A DNA stretch of 64,000 nt. It comes from Ulota crispa. Taxonomy: Eukaryota > Streptophyta > Bryopsida > Orthotrichales > Orthotrichaceae. The notes under the pieces were generated by a model, which did not search any database, was not told the origin of the DNA, and saw only the letters and a program-made list of their open reading frames with translations. Made by a program: the position numbers and the translations under genes. This document shows, one piece after another, positions 12,001-26,057 of this stretch (its first letter is position 1; every line of letters starts with the position of its first letter). The stretch spans positions 6,760,501 to 6,824,500 of the forward strand of contig OY987246.1 of NCBI GenBank assembly GCA_963920765.1, in the 5' to 3' direction.

Positions 12001-15000
12001 GTGGATGTTGGGTGAAGGGCATACTGACCCGTGGAATGGTGTGTATGGCCAGGCAAGATGGAGATAAAGCAGAGGCGCAACACCAAATGGAAGTGGCTGG
12101 GGTCCGGTGGTGCGGATGACGGAGATGCCAAGGAAGGCAGCCCACGCGAGAGTTCGTTTGAGCAGGACCCGGAACCTCAGGTGACCTCGGAGACTGCAAG
12201 GATGGGGTCGAAGAACATGCAGGAAGCGGCGACGAGACTGGATGGTTCGAAGAGCGAACTTGGTAGAGCGTGGAGCGGGGAGATGGTGCCTTCCTCAAAG
12301 AGACGAAAGCTGTTGATACCTCGACGTCACCAGGAAGTGAAGGCGACGAACGAGACGGGGGAAAACCTGCCGGCGAAGAGTTTGGGCCAAGATGAGTCGA
12401 AGAAGAAGGCGGGGACCACGCTGGTGATCCGGGTGCCCCAAGGTGTGAATCGACAGAAGGCAAAGATGGGGGTGCGAACAAAGTTGCAACAGCCGAAGTC
12501 TGATACGCCACGTGATTGGAAAGTGGACGGTATGGAAAAGGGTCGTGATGGCAGGAGAGGGCTCGAGGCTGGAAAGTTGCCGGCCTCGAGAGCACCTGCC
12601 CCGCCGATAAAAGATGGTGTAGGGAGGTCAGGTGCGGTTGCAGTTCCCAATTTTTTGACGAAGAGTATTCGCAGTCCGAGGACGCCATTGGCCGGACCCA
12701 GCCCTCGCAACGGGCGTATGGTGTCCTTGAGCGTGATTCTGAATCAGCCGGCAGCAGCAAGCCTGCCGGTGCCCAAAGCGGTGGAGGGTCCGGTGGCGCG
12801 GGGGACGAGAGATGTCGTTGCGAGCTCTATCTCGAGGAGAGAAGGTGCACCGATGCACGAGAGGGCAGAGGCACACGCAGGTTCTAGTAGTGGCGTCATA
12901 GGCGGTCAAGTGAAAGAGGTGAAGAATCGGAGTGGTCCTTCAGACATGGGAGTAGCTTGGAAGGCCACCGAGAGTAGCAGGACGAGAGTGGTGCAGAAAA
13001 AAGACGATGCACAAAGTCGGAAAGTCAGAAGCATGTTGGAGTTAACAGGCAAGAACGATGCTGGTGTACATGGACCAGGTGCCTCGTCGGTGTTTGAGTT
13101 CGCAGAGGACGAAGATCATGTGGCTGCAACTCCGAGAGCCGCCGGGAAAAATCATACGACAGCATCAGCAGCAGTGCAGACAAACAGCCCAGCTGCAGGA
13201 CTAGGGCGTGTAGGTGCGAAGTCCTGCCCATTTCCTCGTGGCGAGAGGTCCGCCAGGCCCGGGATTCCAAACAGAAGGAAAGTTGAGTGGCACTTCAGCA
13301 AAGACGCACAGGCGGAGGCACCAGGGAAGAGCTCGACCGTAGGAGCTGAGAGGCTTGCGTTGGCGAAGGGTGGGACGTATGTTTGCAAGGTGTCACAAGT
13401 GAGGTCTACTGCAGGCAGCAGCATCTCCAAGGAGAAGCTTCAGCAGGGATTTGGTGAACAGGGTTTCCCCGTTCGGAAGCAGGTGCGTTCAAGCAAGGTG
13501 AAGAGAAGCAACACTGTGGCGATGGAAGAGAAGGCGCTGGCTAAGGAGGGAAGAGGAGGTCCAGCTGAAGGAGTGAGAGTTTCCGAGAACCAGAAGGTGA
13601 GGCAAGTGCCAGTGGCAGGGCAATTGCAAATGAGGGGCGGAATAACAGGGAATGGGGTGCTGAAGAGGACACCAGAGTTGCTGAAGAGGAGACCAGAGTT
13701 GCTGCTGCAAGGGATGAGCACAAAGAGACCAAGAGTAGAATTTACATTGAGGAAGGTGAAGGAGGGTGTTGTGGGCGAGACCAAGGGAGCGATGACCAGT
13801 GGAGAACAATTAAAGAGGTGCTGCTGGATTGTGTACTTACCTAAATGTCAGACTTGAACTGTTGTGTGATGTAATGGGATTGAATTGGAGTTGGTTTAGA
13901 CGTGTATCTTGCCCTCCATCTTCGATTTTGCTGTCTCACGTGCTATCAGTTTGCTGATTGTGCAAGAAATGGTCGTGTGGTTCTGAACAGTACTCATTTG
14001 AAGGTTTTTCTTTGGAACAGTTGTAGTCAACTAGGGTTGTGTTTCGAGCAGAAGAAGAATGAACCCTTGGTGGAAGATGCCGTGACCAGCAGTGGCAAGA
14101 TACCGAAGAGGGACAAGTCCCAGATGTTGGACGTGAACGGCAGAAGTTCGACATGGAAAAAGGAAAAAGGAGGTGGAGGTGTCCCGGGCACTCAGTTGGG
14201 GCAGGGAGAGAAGTGCAGATGTGATGTGTGCGGGTCACCCAGCTCAGCCAGTTACAACAAACTGCTGAGTTGTGGTCGGTGTCCTGTGAAGGTAAGGAAT
14301 CTGACATGGACCCGAAGTGAATAGTGTCAGCACTTTTACTGATGTGGTTTTTGGCGAGCATGTCAGTCTGCAGTGCTAAGTTGGGAATGATCCAGTGTTT
14401 TCCTGTAAGTGTTTCTTGTGCCATGATGCAATTAACTGGTTCAGTGAAGGGCACTGGGACGGAATTCTTGCCTAATACATATGCGTGGTCTGGACAGGTA
14501 CACCAAGCATGTTATGGGGTGCTGAAGGTGCCAAAGGGACCATGGCTGTGTCGCATTTGCAAGTTCAAAGTGACCAATCCGGTGAGAACTTTTTGCTGTA
14601 AATTTCCAAGTTCTCGGTAAGCCTTTGTTGATTTGAATGAATCCGTATTTTGGAGAAATTGAGACGAGGCATTTTGATGCGGCAGATATGTGTCCTGTGT
14701 GGGTACGGAGGTGGAGCTATGACACGCGTCCAGAAAGCTCGACCATTATGTCAAGCGTTGCTGCAAACCTGGCGAGAGATGAAGAACGAGAACGCGTGTG
14801 CGTCGGTGTTGGAGGACGACGACGACGATGAAACCCTTTTGTCTGCAACGAACAGCATGCAGTTGTCAAGGGCAAGCTCGGTGGGTGGTACGAGTGGAAC
14901 AAATGCAAAGAGGAGAGAGACAACAAAACCCAGGGAATGTGACTCCTGTGGTTGTGTGGACACCAGAGACAACGAGGGTTCAGTTTGCAAGCTTTGTGGG

Positions 15001-17660
15001 AAGGAAAAAACTCCGGAACCCGGGAGCAGTGGTGGTAACGCCATGAAAGGCTCGGAAAGGGGAGCCGTGGTGGTGGCCACCTCCGGGCGCCAGGATTGGA
15101 GGAGGAGCAACACGGTGGGGTGCATCGTGAGGGACGCCGGAGCGAAGCAGTGGGCGCACATGGTGTGCACGTTGTGGATGCCCGGAACGCGGTGCTTGAA
15201 CATGGGTACGATGGGAGTCTTTGATGTGTCGGGGGTGACAGCATCTCGACGGAAGGCGGTGAGTAGGAGGACATAACCCTGGTGGTTGGGAGCAGTGATC
15301 CCAAAAATGTGATTTTCATACTTAGCTCTAGTTTCTATAGCCACTACTAAATGTGCTCAAAATTCAAAAAAATTAAGAGTGTATTGTTCACATTTTTTGT
15401 AGCTATGAAATATCTCAGTTAAAAGTTTAGCCACATTCGTGAACACTGGTTGGGAGAGAGTTGCCTGTTTCACGAGGTTGCTATCGTCATATATGCATTG
15501 CAGGGTCGTGATTTTTAGCCTAATTGAATCGGCTGCTTTGTAGAGAAGTTTTGTGTTTATTTGGCTACTTGAACCTTATGGCGATGGTGTTACTGGTGTT
15601 GGCAGCTATGCTCCATGTGTCAAAGGAAAGGGGGCGCCTCTATTCAGTGTCGCGTACCAAAATGTTCAACTCCATTTCACGTGTGGTGTGCTCATGAGAA
15701 GGTAAGTTACAACTTTAGATGGTGTTTTTGGGGTGTTCTAGAATTTATTCGCTTTTTAGCTCCGTTTCTGCATTTAATTTGACTAGAATTTTGTCAGTTT
15801 TAGCTTCTGAGGATTGTTGTCGAAGTTGTGTAGCACCTCGGTGTGAGTTTGGGTTATTACTAGAACTCATGTTCCCTTTGTTTCAGTGTCTTACTTGTGT
15901 AGAGTTTTGTTGTACAGGGCTTGTTGCAAAGTGAAACTGTACAGGATGGGAGCAATCAGGTTAGCTTTTTTGGGAAATGCCAAAAGCACGCTGATTATTG
16001 TGCTACTGAGTTGGAGGACGAGACGAAGGAGGGACCTTATTCTGGCTCTCGGGAAATTTGTGCTCGTACTGAGGTGAGTTGGATTTGGCCTTATTTTGTA
16101 AAAGTGTAACTCGCATATACCAACTTTCTGAATATAATGTAAAAACCTGACCACTGTATTTTGTGCTTCTTGTGCAGGGGTATAAAGGTAGGTTAACTTT
16201 GGAAGAACGAGCTAAAGCGCAACAACGGATGATTTTGGAAGGATCCGCAGCTGTGACTCACGAACAAGTTGCAGCATGGCTACGGATCGATGAACGAAAA
16301 CTGTCCACTCGTCGGTTTGTCAAGCCAGCCAATTCATCCATGAAATGTGATCAAAGAGTAAGTTTTTCTTCTATTTTGGTACAGTTTAGTAATCTGTGTT
16401 AAAATCACCATCCTGTATCATTTACCAAAATTCTGCACAAAAACTAAATTGCGTTCTCATCATACCATGAATTGCAGGAATATCTTCGTTTCAAACAAAA
16501 GAAAGGTTGGAAGAAACTTGGTGTGTACAAATCAGGGATTCATGCGCTGGGGCTCTACACGACGGATTTCATTGCAGAGGGCGAAGTTGTAAGATTTCTG
16601 AAACTTTCATAGTCTCTTGTACTTTAAGCTTATGATCCCGGACACGTTTTTGACAACCATGAATCTACATCCGTGGACCTAGATTACATATATCATCCTT
16701 TTCTCAATCAGTTAGTATTTTCTCTGTTTTGCTTCTCAGCTTGGTTCTGAGGTTTGAGATGGCATCACTTACTGAAGAAAAGTCCATACTAGATTTAGGG
16801 TTTAGGGGTTTAAGGTCTAGGGTTTAGGGTTTATTCATGTGGTTGGGCTGAATAACCTACGATGGAGAACCTTAAATGAAATCTATTGAATGTATGTCTG
16901 GTTGTGGTATTGAATTCCTTGTGTGGGTGGACGTGACATCAGGTTGTGGAGTACGTAGGGGAGATAGTGGGATTACGTGTTGCTGACAAGCGAGAAGCTG
17001 AGTACCATTCTGGAAAGCGCCTGCAATACCAGAGTGCTTGCTATCTATTTAGAATAGACACGGAGCAGATCATTGATGCCACGCGTAAGGGTGGCATTGC
17101 TCGTTTTGTAAATCATTCCTGCTCGGTAAACTCCTTTATCTTATACCTCAGTTTTGAAGTCAATTTTCACTCTTATTCCAATTGGAGCAGCAGCTGGGGA
17201 GTGCATACTCTAAAAGGCAAACCTAATTTTCTAGCAATCTGCGAACTTATCAACTACCAAATAACAACCTTTATTATCAGTAAACATTTTGTCCTTACTC
17301 ATCCTTTATGGTATTCTTGTGATAAACATATGCTTCTTTTCTGACTTTTGCGTGGTTGTGTGCACAGCCTAATTGCGTTGCCAAGGTTATCTGTGTGGAA
17401 AATCTGAAAAAGGTATAAGAAAATGGTGTTCTTTTTGTTCTTCTTTTTCCCTCTTTTTATGTGGGTTTTGAGCTTCAATATTGTCTTTGCTGCAAGGGCT
17501 TAAGTCATGTTGGACAATGTTTCAGGTTGTGTTCTTTGCAAAGAGGGACATTTACGCCAAAGAGGAAATCACGTATGACTACAAATTCAATTGTGACGAA
17601 GTTGGTGATAAGATTCCTTGCTTTTGTGGTACTCCAGAGTGTAGAGGAACATTGAATTAG
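6100..17660 (+). CDS. Trithorax/KMT2-like histone H3K4 methyltransferase with PHD, extended PHD and SET domains (frame broken in one exon)
   Basis: Proposed exons: 6100-6180, 6854-7643, 7797-7885, 8132-8230, 8364-9165, 9473-10580, 10762-10956, 11184-11890, 12053-13817, 14021-14291, 14498-14581, 14686-15258, 15606-15701, 15918-16073, 16178-16357, 16479-16588, 16943-17125, 17368-17412, 17526-17660. Phases agree at every junction. The product is about 2,489 residues if the one-base gap in exon 16 is ignored. The first ~1,900 residues are low complexity, with a polyQ tract coded near 7430-7465. A Cys-His module with CTCHSQHMS and [13 protein letters not shown] (exons 3-5) resembles the plant Tify-domain-binding module. 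Then come a PHD finger (exons 10-11), a zinc knuckle starting [11 protein letters not shown], an extended PHD ([18 protein letters not shown]), SET motifs [16 protein letters not shown] and EITYDYKF, and post-[19 protein letters not shown]2-type enzymes methylate histone H3 Lys4 in nuclear complexes. The ATG at 6106 has a strong context and could be the start instead of 6100. Least certain joins: exon 6 end and the GC-AG intron after exon 8. Confidence 0.85.
16479..16588 (+). other. Exon 16 of the SET-domain gene with an apparent one-base deletion
   Basis: The exon opens in phase with exon 15 and reads EYLRFKQ, the conserved KMT2-family lead-in to SET. From about 16505 on, the conserved part ([18 protein letters not shown]) is in a different frame. 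The exon is 110 nt where 111 would keep phase with both neighbours. The slip lies in the purine run near 16494-16504. Read literally, translation ends at a TAG at 16956-16958, before most of SET. All later exons are intact, which suggests a sequencing or assembly indel more than an old pseudogene. Confidence 0.75.
16792..16833. repeat. Short interstitial plant-type telomeric repeat (TTTAGGG)
   Basis: Four to five degenerate TTTAGGG-like units lie inside the intron between exons 16 and 17 of the SET-domain gene. The motif is the standard plant telomere unit. Short intronic runs of it are common in plants and need not mark an old chromosome end. Confidence 0.7.
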
Positions 17661-18266
17661 TGGGATTTTTTAGGCCAAACTCAGGTGTTGAACCAGGCAA
17701 AACTTGTCGGTATGTTTGTACTAGAGGCTGAATTAGCTTGTATCGAAAATTTAGGTAGTAATCCATGTCAGTAATGACGATTACAAATTAGTTTAACACC
17801 GCTTTATGGCATGTCTCTTCCACACGTTTGGACTCGTGAGTACCGCAACTGTAAACCTCATCAGAAGAGTACGTGGCAAAGCTGGCAGTCAAATGAAAAA
17901 AAGTATATCTGTTCATAATGGTGATGATGTATATTAGGAATTGTGCCAAAAACGATGATTTTGTAAAGTTTATATTGAACTCCAATGTTGAAAAGGTTTG
18001 GAGGCTTTTTCATTTACGTTGAAGCAGGTTTTCATGTTGCGTGGTTACCTCTAATATGCTCAAGGCCAATATGGAGCTCCTCACTGTTTTTTTGAAGGAT
18101 ATCAAGAGTAAAAAGGCAGTGAATTTAATTTTGATGTTTATTCTTTTTCTTTTATGGATTTTGATTATAAGGCTCAATATATGTTTTTCTATGTATTAAA
18201 AAGAATCTTGGTTCCTGTGCTAGTTTAGTTACGTTTGGATAGTGCAGTTTCTCCAAATGCTCACTC
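17661..18266. other. 3' flank of the SET-domain gene
   Basis: This stretch follows the stop codon and probably holds the 3' untranslated region, but no clear polyadenylation signal can be fixed. No other coding sequence is supported; the short minus-strand ORF at 17788-17985 has no recognisable features. Confidence 0.4.
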
Positions 18267-19197
18267 TTAACCCGTAAAGGCCCAAGTCCTTTTTCCTATG
18301 AAAGTCACTGAAAACTGTCACTTTAGGGGAATGAGTAGAAAAGTTGGAAATAAAGTTTGTTTTGCAAATCCAACCATAGGATCTTGTCTTAGACTAGAAT
18401 AGGTACTTGTGGGAAAAAAATTAGGTCATTTTAGAGGGAGAGGAGGGAAACATTTATATCTGAAATGAAAAAAAAGTTTTTTGTTCTATGCTGTCCAAAA
18501 AATTTAGAAGCCTTTGATCACTCTCACATGAAAAAAATTGCTCTACACAAAGTTGAGCTTTATTTTTTCCATGTAGAAGACCAAGTTAGGTATTTGTGGG
18601 AGATATTTTTAAACCAATTGGAACTATATAACATATGAGAAATAAATAGTAAATAAAAAGTGGAGAATGAGTCAAAACACTAAATTGTTAAGAATTTAAT
18701 TACTGAAATGAAAAATGCAAATTTCCAACGGTAATAATGTTGTAATAAACAATCTACTTCTTTAGTTGTAGTTTATTTTCTAAAATATTGAAAATTGTGG
18801 AAAATAAAGGACTTCAAAGTTTATTTTAGAGTAGAGGATCCGCAACTCCCCACAAACTAAAACATCTCATAACTTTCATCTCCTTGATTGAAATTGAAGC
18901 TTCCCACATATGAAAAACTCTAAAGAACCAATTTCAGATTTTTATTTTTTTAAAATACAAATTTTACAGAAGTTTTTGGGCTACCCGGATTGCCCTCCCT
19001 CCCTTGGGTTGCAAAAATTCTTGCATAACATCTTTGTCAAATGTCAAAATGAAGAAAAAATTAGATGCCTGCATAGGTCTTGGAATTCCCCACCTTCAAT
19101 AAAAGTTTCAAAAAGTCACAAAAACTAAATTAGCTATAGGTACATGCCCGAAATCCATTTGTCCCCCCGGGGGGACAATTGGGCATTTAGGGGTTAA
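18267..19197. mobile_element. Family B TTAA-bounded element, copy 2
   Basis: TTAA at 18267-18270 precedes CCCGTAAAGGCCC, and GGGCATTTAGGGG is followed by TTAA at 19194-19197. The internal sequence matches copy 1 throughout, but the short ORF of other copies is interrupted. Another small element begins directly at its right boundary. Confidence 0.7.
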
Positions 19198-19526
19198 AAT
19201 AGGAGGTTCTAAACAAAGCGGTTTAAGGGCACTAACTAAATTTTGGGAGGTGAAACTTCTTTGAAATACTTTTTAGTAAATTTTCCTTGAAAGGTGAGGA
19301 ATTGGCATCTAACCCAAGATGTTTCATATATTTTGGAGCTTTGTGGAATTGGTTATAACATTTTGAAGTGGAAAGACTATAGGTCTCTAAAGTGGTGCAC
19401 CTCCTAAAATATACATCACATGTACATTGTTGAAGGGTTATAAAAAATAACATGTACAATTTGAGTACATTTGAGGAGGTGCATTGTTTTAGAGCATGCA
19501 CCATTTTAGAACCTCCTACCTTAGTT
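19195..19526. mobile_element. MITE of the TAAGGTAGG-end family, copy 2
   Basis: TAGGAGGTTCTAAA at 19200-19213 is inverted at 19505-19518, and the right flank continues ACCTTAG as in the other copies. The interior resembles the element at the window start and the one near 45.3 kb. It abuts the right end of family B copy 2. Confidence 0.6.
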
Positions 19527-19574
19527 CATGATAACTCGGATTCATTTAGGGAATTGATATGTGCACATTAGGAG

Positions 19575-19930
19575 GTTCATGTATGCACGCCCCTCAAGGG
19601 ATAAATTATAGATTTCTACCATCAAAAAGCTAAATTTGAGAATTTTGAATTCTAATTTGGACTTAGAGACCATGATTTTGTTTAGAACCATAAAAAGGTT
19701 GCAATTGAACAACACCCAACAAAAAAGCTTATCTTTTTTTACAAACAAAAAAAAGTAACACTTTTCCCCTAGATAAGCTTTTTCATTAGGTGTTGTTTCA
19801 ATTAAAACCTTTTTTTATGATTCTATCGAAATCATGATCTGTAAGCCCAAATCTAAATTCAAACTTCTCAAATTTTACTTTCTCACGGTAGAAATCTACA
19901 ATTTACCTCCGGGGGGTGTGCATGGCCAGG
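19575..19930. mobile_element. Foldback element
   Basis: Two arms of about 155 bp (near 19580-19733 and 19765-19922) are inverted, imperfect copies around a short spacer. The left arm contains AAAAAGCTTATC and the right arm GATAAGCTTTTT. The outer ends read GCACGCCCCTCAAGG and CCTCCGGGGGGTGTGC. No transposase is coded inside. Confidence 0.6.
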
Positions 19931-20056
19931 GTGAACTTACCCCCTCATTTCACTTTTCATGTATGAATGCGGCCGGTAGGTGAGTCAATTGCTTTGTGAA
20001 GTTGGGGGGGACTCCGCTTTTTCATATTTCAATTTTTTTCGCAAAGCCCCATTCAT

Positions 20057-20991
20057 CTAGCCCCTAAAGGACTGAGCCAATTTTTCAGTGAAAATCACTC
20101 AAAACTGCCACTTTTGGGGTTACTGAGAAGGTAATTTTTTTTGAAAATTTGGGAAATCCAACTGTAGGATCTTGCCCTAGACTGGATTAGGTACTTGTGG
20201 AAAAAAACCAGGTCATTCCAGTTGGACATGAGTGAGATATTTACATCTAAAGTGAAAAGAAAAGTTTTTTTTTCATGCTGCCGCAAAATTTCAGAAGCCT
20301 TTGACCATTCTTACATGAAAATAATTGCTCTACACAACTCTGCGCTTTACTTTTCCCATGTAGGAGATCAAGTTAGCTATGTGCGGGAGAATTTTCAAAT
20401 CAATTGGAACTACACAACACATAGGAAAAATCAGTAAGTAAAAAGAAGTAGAGAATGAGTCAAATCACTAAATTGTTAAGAATTTAATTGTTAAAATGAA
20501 AAATGCAAATTCCAACAGTCATAATGTTGTGATAAATAGTCTACATCCTTTGGTTTTGTTTTTTTCCAAAATAATAAAAATTGAGTAAAATAAAAGACTT
20601 CAAAGCTTATTTTAGAGTAGAGATTCCATAACTGCCTGCAAACAAAAACTCCTCATAACTTTCATGTCATTGATTGACATTGAATGATTCAAAGCTACTC
20701 ACCTATAAAAAAATCTAAAGAACCAATTTCAAATTTTAATTTTAAAAAAAATTAAATTTTAAAAAAGTTTTTGGGCTGCCTGGGCAGGCAGTCCTCCCTT
20801 GCTTTTCATATTTTTGTGCATAACTTCTTCAATAATTGTTGGAATGAGGAAAAATATAGATGTCCGCGTGGATCTTTGAATTCCCCACCTTCAATAAAAG
20901 GTTCAGAAAATCACACAAAGTAGCTTATCCAAAGGTACATGCCCAAACTCCCACTTGTCCTCCGAAGGGACAACAATCCTTTAGGGGCTAG
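20057..20991. mobile_element. Family B element, copy 3, flanked by CTAG
   Basis: The left end CCCCTAAAGGACTGAGCC follows CTAG at 20057-20060. The right end CCTTTAGGGG precedes CTAG at 20988-20991. The target duplication is therefore CTAG, not TTAA, which suggests a preference of the form YTAR. It contains the 80-codon version of the short ORF shared with copies 1 and 4 (20195-20437). Confidence 0.7.
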
Positions 20992-21039
20992 GCAAGAGGA
21001 CAACAAGGGGGTCAATTCACCTTAGGCAATTTCAACCCA

Positions 21040-21670
21040 CCTTAGAGCATCCACACCCACACATGTGCAAGGCTCCTCACATGCAATACTTGGATGATGA
21101 ATGTTCAAGGCCCTTCAAAATGTTCTCTTAACACTGAACTTGAGCATGTCAAGCAATGGCCCTTGAAATCATTATTCATTCTAAATTTAGTGGGCTCTAT
21201 ATTCTTCTTGATGATTGGTCAAATAACTATTTGTGGGGCCAAATGACTTTGTGAAGCACACTTGTAGAACACACGTGGGGGACAAGAATTTTGAGGGCTC
21301 TCCAAAGACAAATAGAAACACTTGATAATGCATGCAAGGGTACAGATGTTCTTGGAGTAGCTCCACCCGTACGGCAAAACACTATCTCATATGCACTTTT
21401 GGATGAAAAGGGAGCAACTAATGCTTGGACCTACCAAAATATTCTCTTTTGCACTAAGAATTTTTCATTTTCCTAGTGCATAGCAACTCCTCTAAAAACT
21501 ACTTTTCTTTTATCATTTAATAAGTTGAGTAAGCTATGATGAAAATTCTTTTGCAAGCAAGACGGCTTGTTATTGGTTAAGCACTATTTTGCCTACTTAC
21601 TGGTGGGGGAAATTGAGGGCCAACACCGGAAAAATCACCGTGTTTCCCTGGGATGACTTCCTATCGGTGT
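21040..21670. repeat. Dispersed repeat related to 61.6-62.3 kb
   Basis: The segment opens TTAGAGCATCCACACCC and holds CTCCACCCGTACGG, TTTTGGATGAAAA and AATGCTTGGACCT blocks. Similar blocks recur in the same order near 61600-62250. GAGCATCTCCACC-type ends are common on plant MITEs. Exact limits and target duplications are not clear. Confidence 0.5.
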
Positions 21671-22869
21671 GGTGGAGACGCTCTCAGCACGCAAGAGTGT
21701 GAATGCCCCGTGAAGTTAAGAAAGAATAAGAAACCATGTTCTAAACATTGAAGGACGTGCGTTGTAAATACATTAAATAATTTCAGATCAACCCTTTGCG
21801 TGCATGAGGTAGGCCCTCAATTGCAACTACCAAATGATCCTGCACAATACCACATCCAAAATTCCTGTATCCTACAATTGAACAAACTAACTGTATACAA
21901 CATAGACAAAAGCTCAGTAGTTACATCTCAGTTGAAAAGGGCACTGTAGAGTAGGATCCTGGATTAAAAAGTACACCATAAGGCTGGAGAAAGACAAGAC
22001 CATTAGATGTAACCATACCCTCCATGTGCACTGAGTGATTAGTACCTCCTAGAAAATAGGCTCCATGCATCCATCACGTCTCCTGAACATTTTGACAGTT
22101 CGAAATATTGGTAGAATCCGACTTGACTCGTGAATCGAGAAATTTTATGCAGTCAACTTGAAAGAGAGAAACTTTTACTACTCCAGTTCTGAAGAATGCA
22201 CACAAAAAGAGAGCAACTTGAAATAAATCTCCTAAATTAAGAAAAAGAAGAACTTCCACTGCGTTTTCCTGTTCTTCGTAATGCCAAGCTCGGAAACTCG
22301 AATTGGCAGAGATGAGATGTCACCACCTTATAATCTGCACAGAACAGACTTTCACTTGGCAAGGAACACAATCTGGCGATGCGTCACCATCTATTAGGAA
22401 TTCCTGTAAACAGGGTCACACGAGATCTTGTAATATTCTTCTTTTTAACACCATATTTGAGGGCCCTAGTTTCACCCAAAACAGCACAAAATGTGCATCA
22501 GAGAAAAGGATATGCCAAGTCCTTTCATAAATATATGCCAGTCCTGGCACAGGCATGAAAGCTGCAATAGAAAGGCAGTGGTGCACCTACACTCTCCACG
22601 ACCTTAAGCAAACGATGATGCTACACAAGTGCACCAAACAGTTTTACACGTATCTAACGACTTAAGCTCTCGGCACACATTTAGGACCCCCCTATGAATA
22701 TGTTGCAACGTAGATAATGGTTAAAGAACGGAAATTCCCCGAGGGCTAACCGCTAATTGCCAACCTCCTATCCCACCCAGTTGAAGCACAAATGCAGAAA
22801 AAAATCTTCACATCTACATCCTGCCAAACCCCACCATGCTCACAGCTATGTTGCTGCAACACCTTGGCA
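21671..22869. other. 3' flank of the E2 gene and intergenic DNA
   Basis: No coding sequence is supported. The part nearest 22870 is likely the 3' untranslated region of the minus-strand E2 gene. Short ORFs at 22074-22259 and 22303-22530 carry no recognisable features. Confidence 0.4.
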
Positions 22870-24976
<2,107 letters not shown>

Positions 24977-25460
24977 CACACCCGCAAAAACCTAGGGCCT
25001 TGGACTCCAAACAGCAACACTACGGCAGCGCAATCTGAACAACGCCCGATCCACGCACGATCCGAAACCGTCCGTGTCGTGAAACCCTAACGCCAGAAAA
25101 AGCGCGAGCGCGAGCAATACGACTGTTCGCAGTGATGAGCGGATGAAAAGAAACGGCAAAAGAAGCGGCCAAAGCAGAGGACGTTGTTGTAGCAGAGCAG
25201 AGGGATGAGAGCAGAGCACAAGCGGAGCAGAGCAACGCGAGAAGGCGGGGCTGCAGCGGAGACGGAGACGGAGAAAGAGACGAGGGGCAACAGCAGCAAC
25301 GCTGCCTGGGGCGCTGGGGCACACGACGTAGACAGGGATTTGAGCGAGAGCCCATGTGAGAGCTTAAGTGAGGGTCCTGTTGAGGTCTCCAACCAGATGT
25401 TAGCTTAAGCTGAACGCAGACGAGGTCGTCGGGGGACTTCGCCAGCAAGCGAGGGTTCGA
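24977..25460 (-). promoter_or_regulatory. GC-rich upstream region of the E2 gene
   Basis: A purine/GC-rich block directly upstream of the E2 start codon contrasts with the AT-rich flanks and probably holds its promoter and 5' leader. Overlapping ORFs on both strands between 24992 and 25448 are low-complexity by-products. No TATA box or start site can be fixed. Confidence 0.45.
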
Positions 25461-25609
25461 GCCAGAAGTACGCTTTGGTTCTACGCAGACGAGGACGACG
25501 AAAAAGGAAAAAGAGAAAAGAAAAAATATTCGGATAAAGGTGAAGAAATAGCCAAAATATCAATGTTACTCAAAGAAGAAGTAGGAAAGCGTGTTAATAG
25601 CGGTAGTTT

Positions 25610-25815
25610 TTGGGACTTGCTAAATCCATCTGTTAAATTCATTATATATTTTGTTAAATCCATCACACTTTCTGCTAGCTCCACCTCACTTTTAGCTAAA
25701 TCCACCATGTTTTTTTGCTAAATTCATCACACTTTTTGCTAAATCCACCACACTTGTTAAATTTACCACACCTTTTGCTAAATCCACCACACTTTTTGCT
25801 AAATCCTCCATGTTA
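25610..25815. repeat. Tandem repeat, unit about 21-24 bp
   Basis: Repeated units resemble CTAAATCCACCACACTTTTTG, with the unit truncated or varied in several copies. The small ORF on the minus strand at 25481-25708 partly translates this repeat. Confidence 0.7.
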
Positions 25816-26057
25816 CACCAAGTTTAGAAATTTCATAAAGCAAAATAAAAAATAAAAAGGCACTTTACATATTTATTGGATGACTATTTGATGATGGTGA
25901 CAAACATACTAATTTCAAGATTATACATACTCAAAATTATGAGAGCCAAGTCAAGTACAAAAAAAAAGGGAAGATCACAGGAAGAAATGAAAGAAGAAAG
26001 GGAACATGTGGAAATGCAAGTAGTAGTATTGTTGCTTTTCTTTTCTTTATGGAACTC

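Noticed and set aside
12628-13809. Minus-strand ORFs opposite exon 9
   Set aside because: They overlap a long plus-strand exon with consistent splice phases and show no domains.
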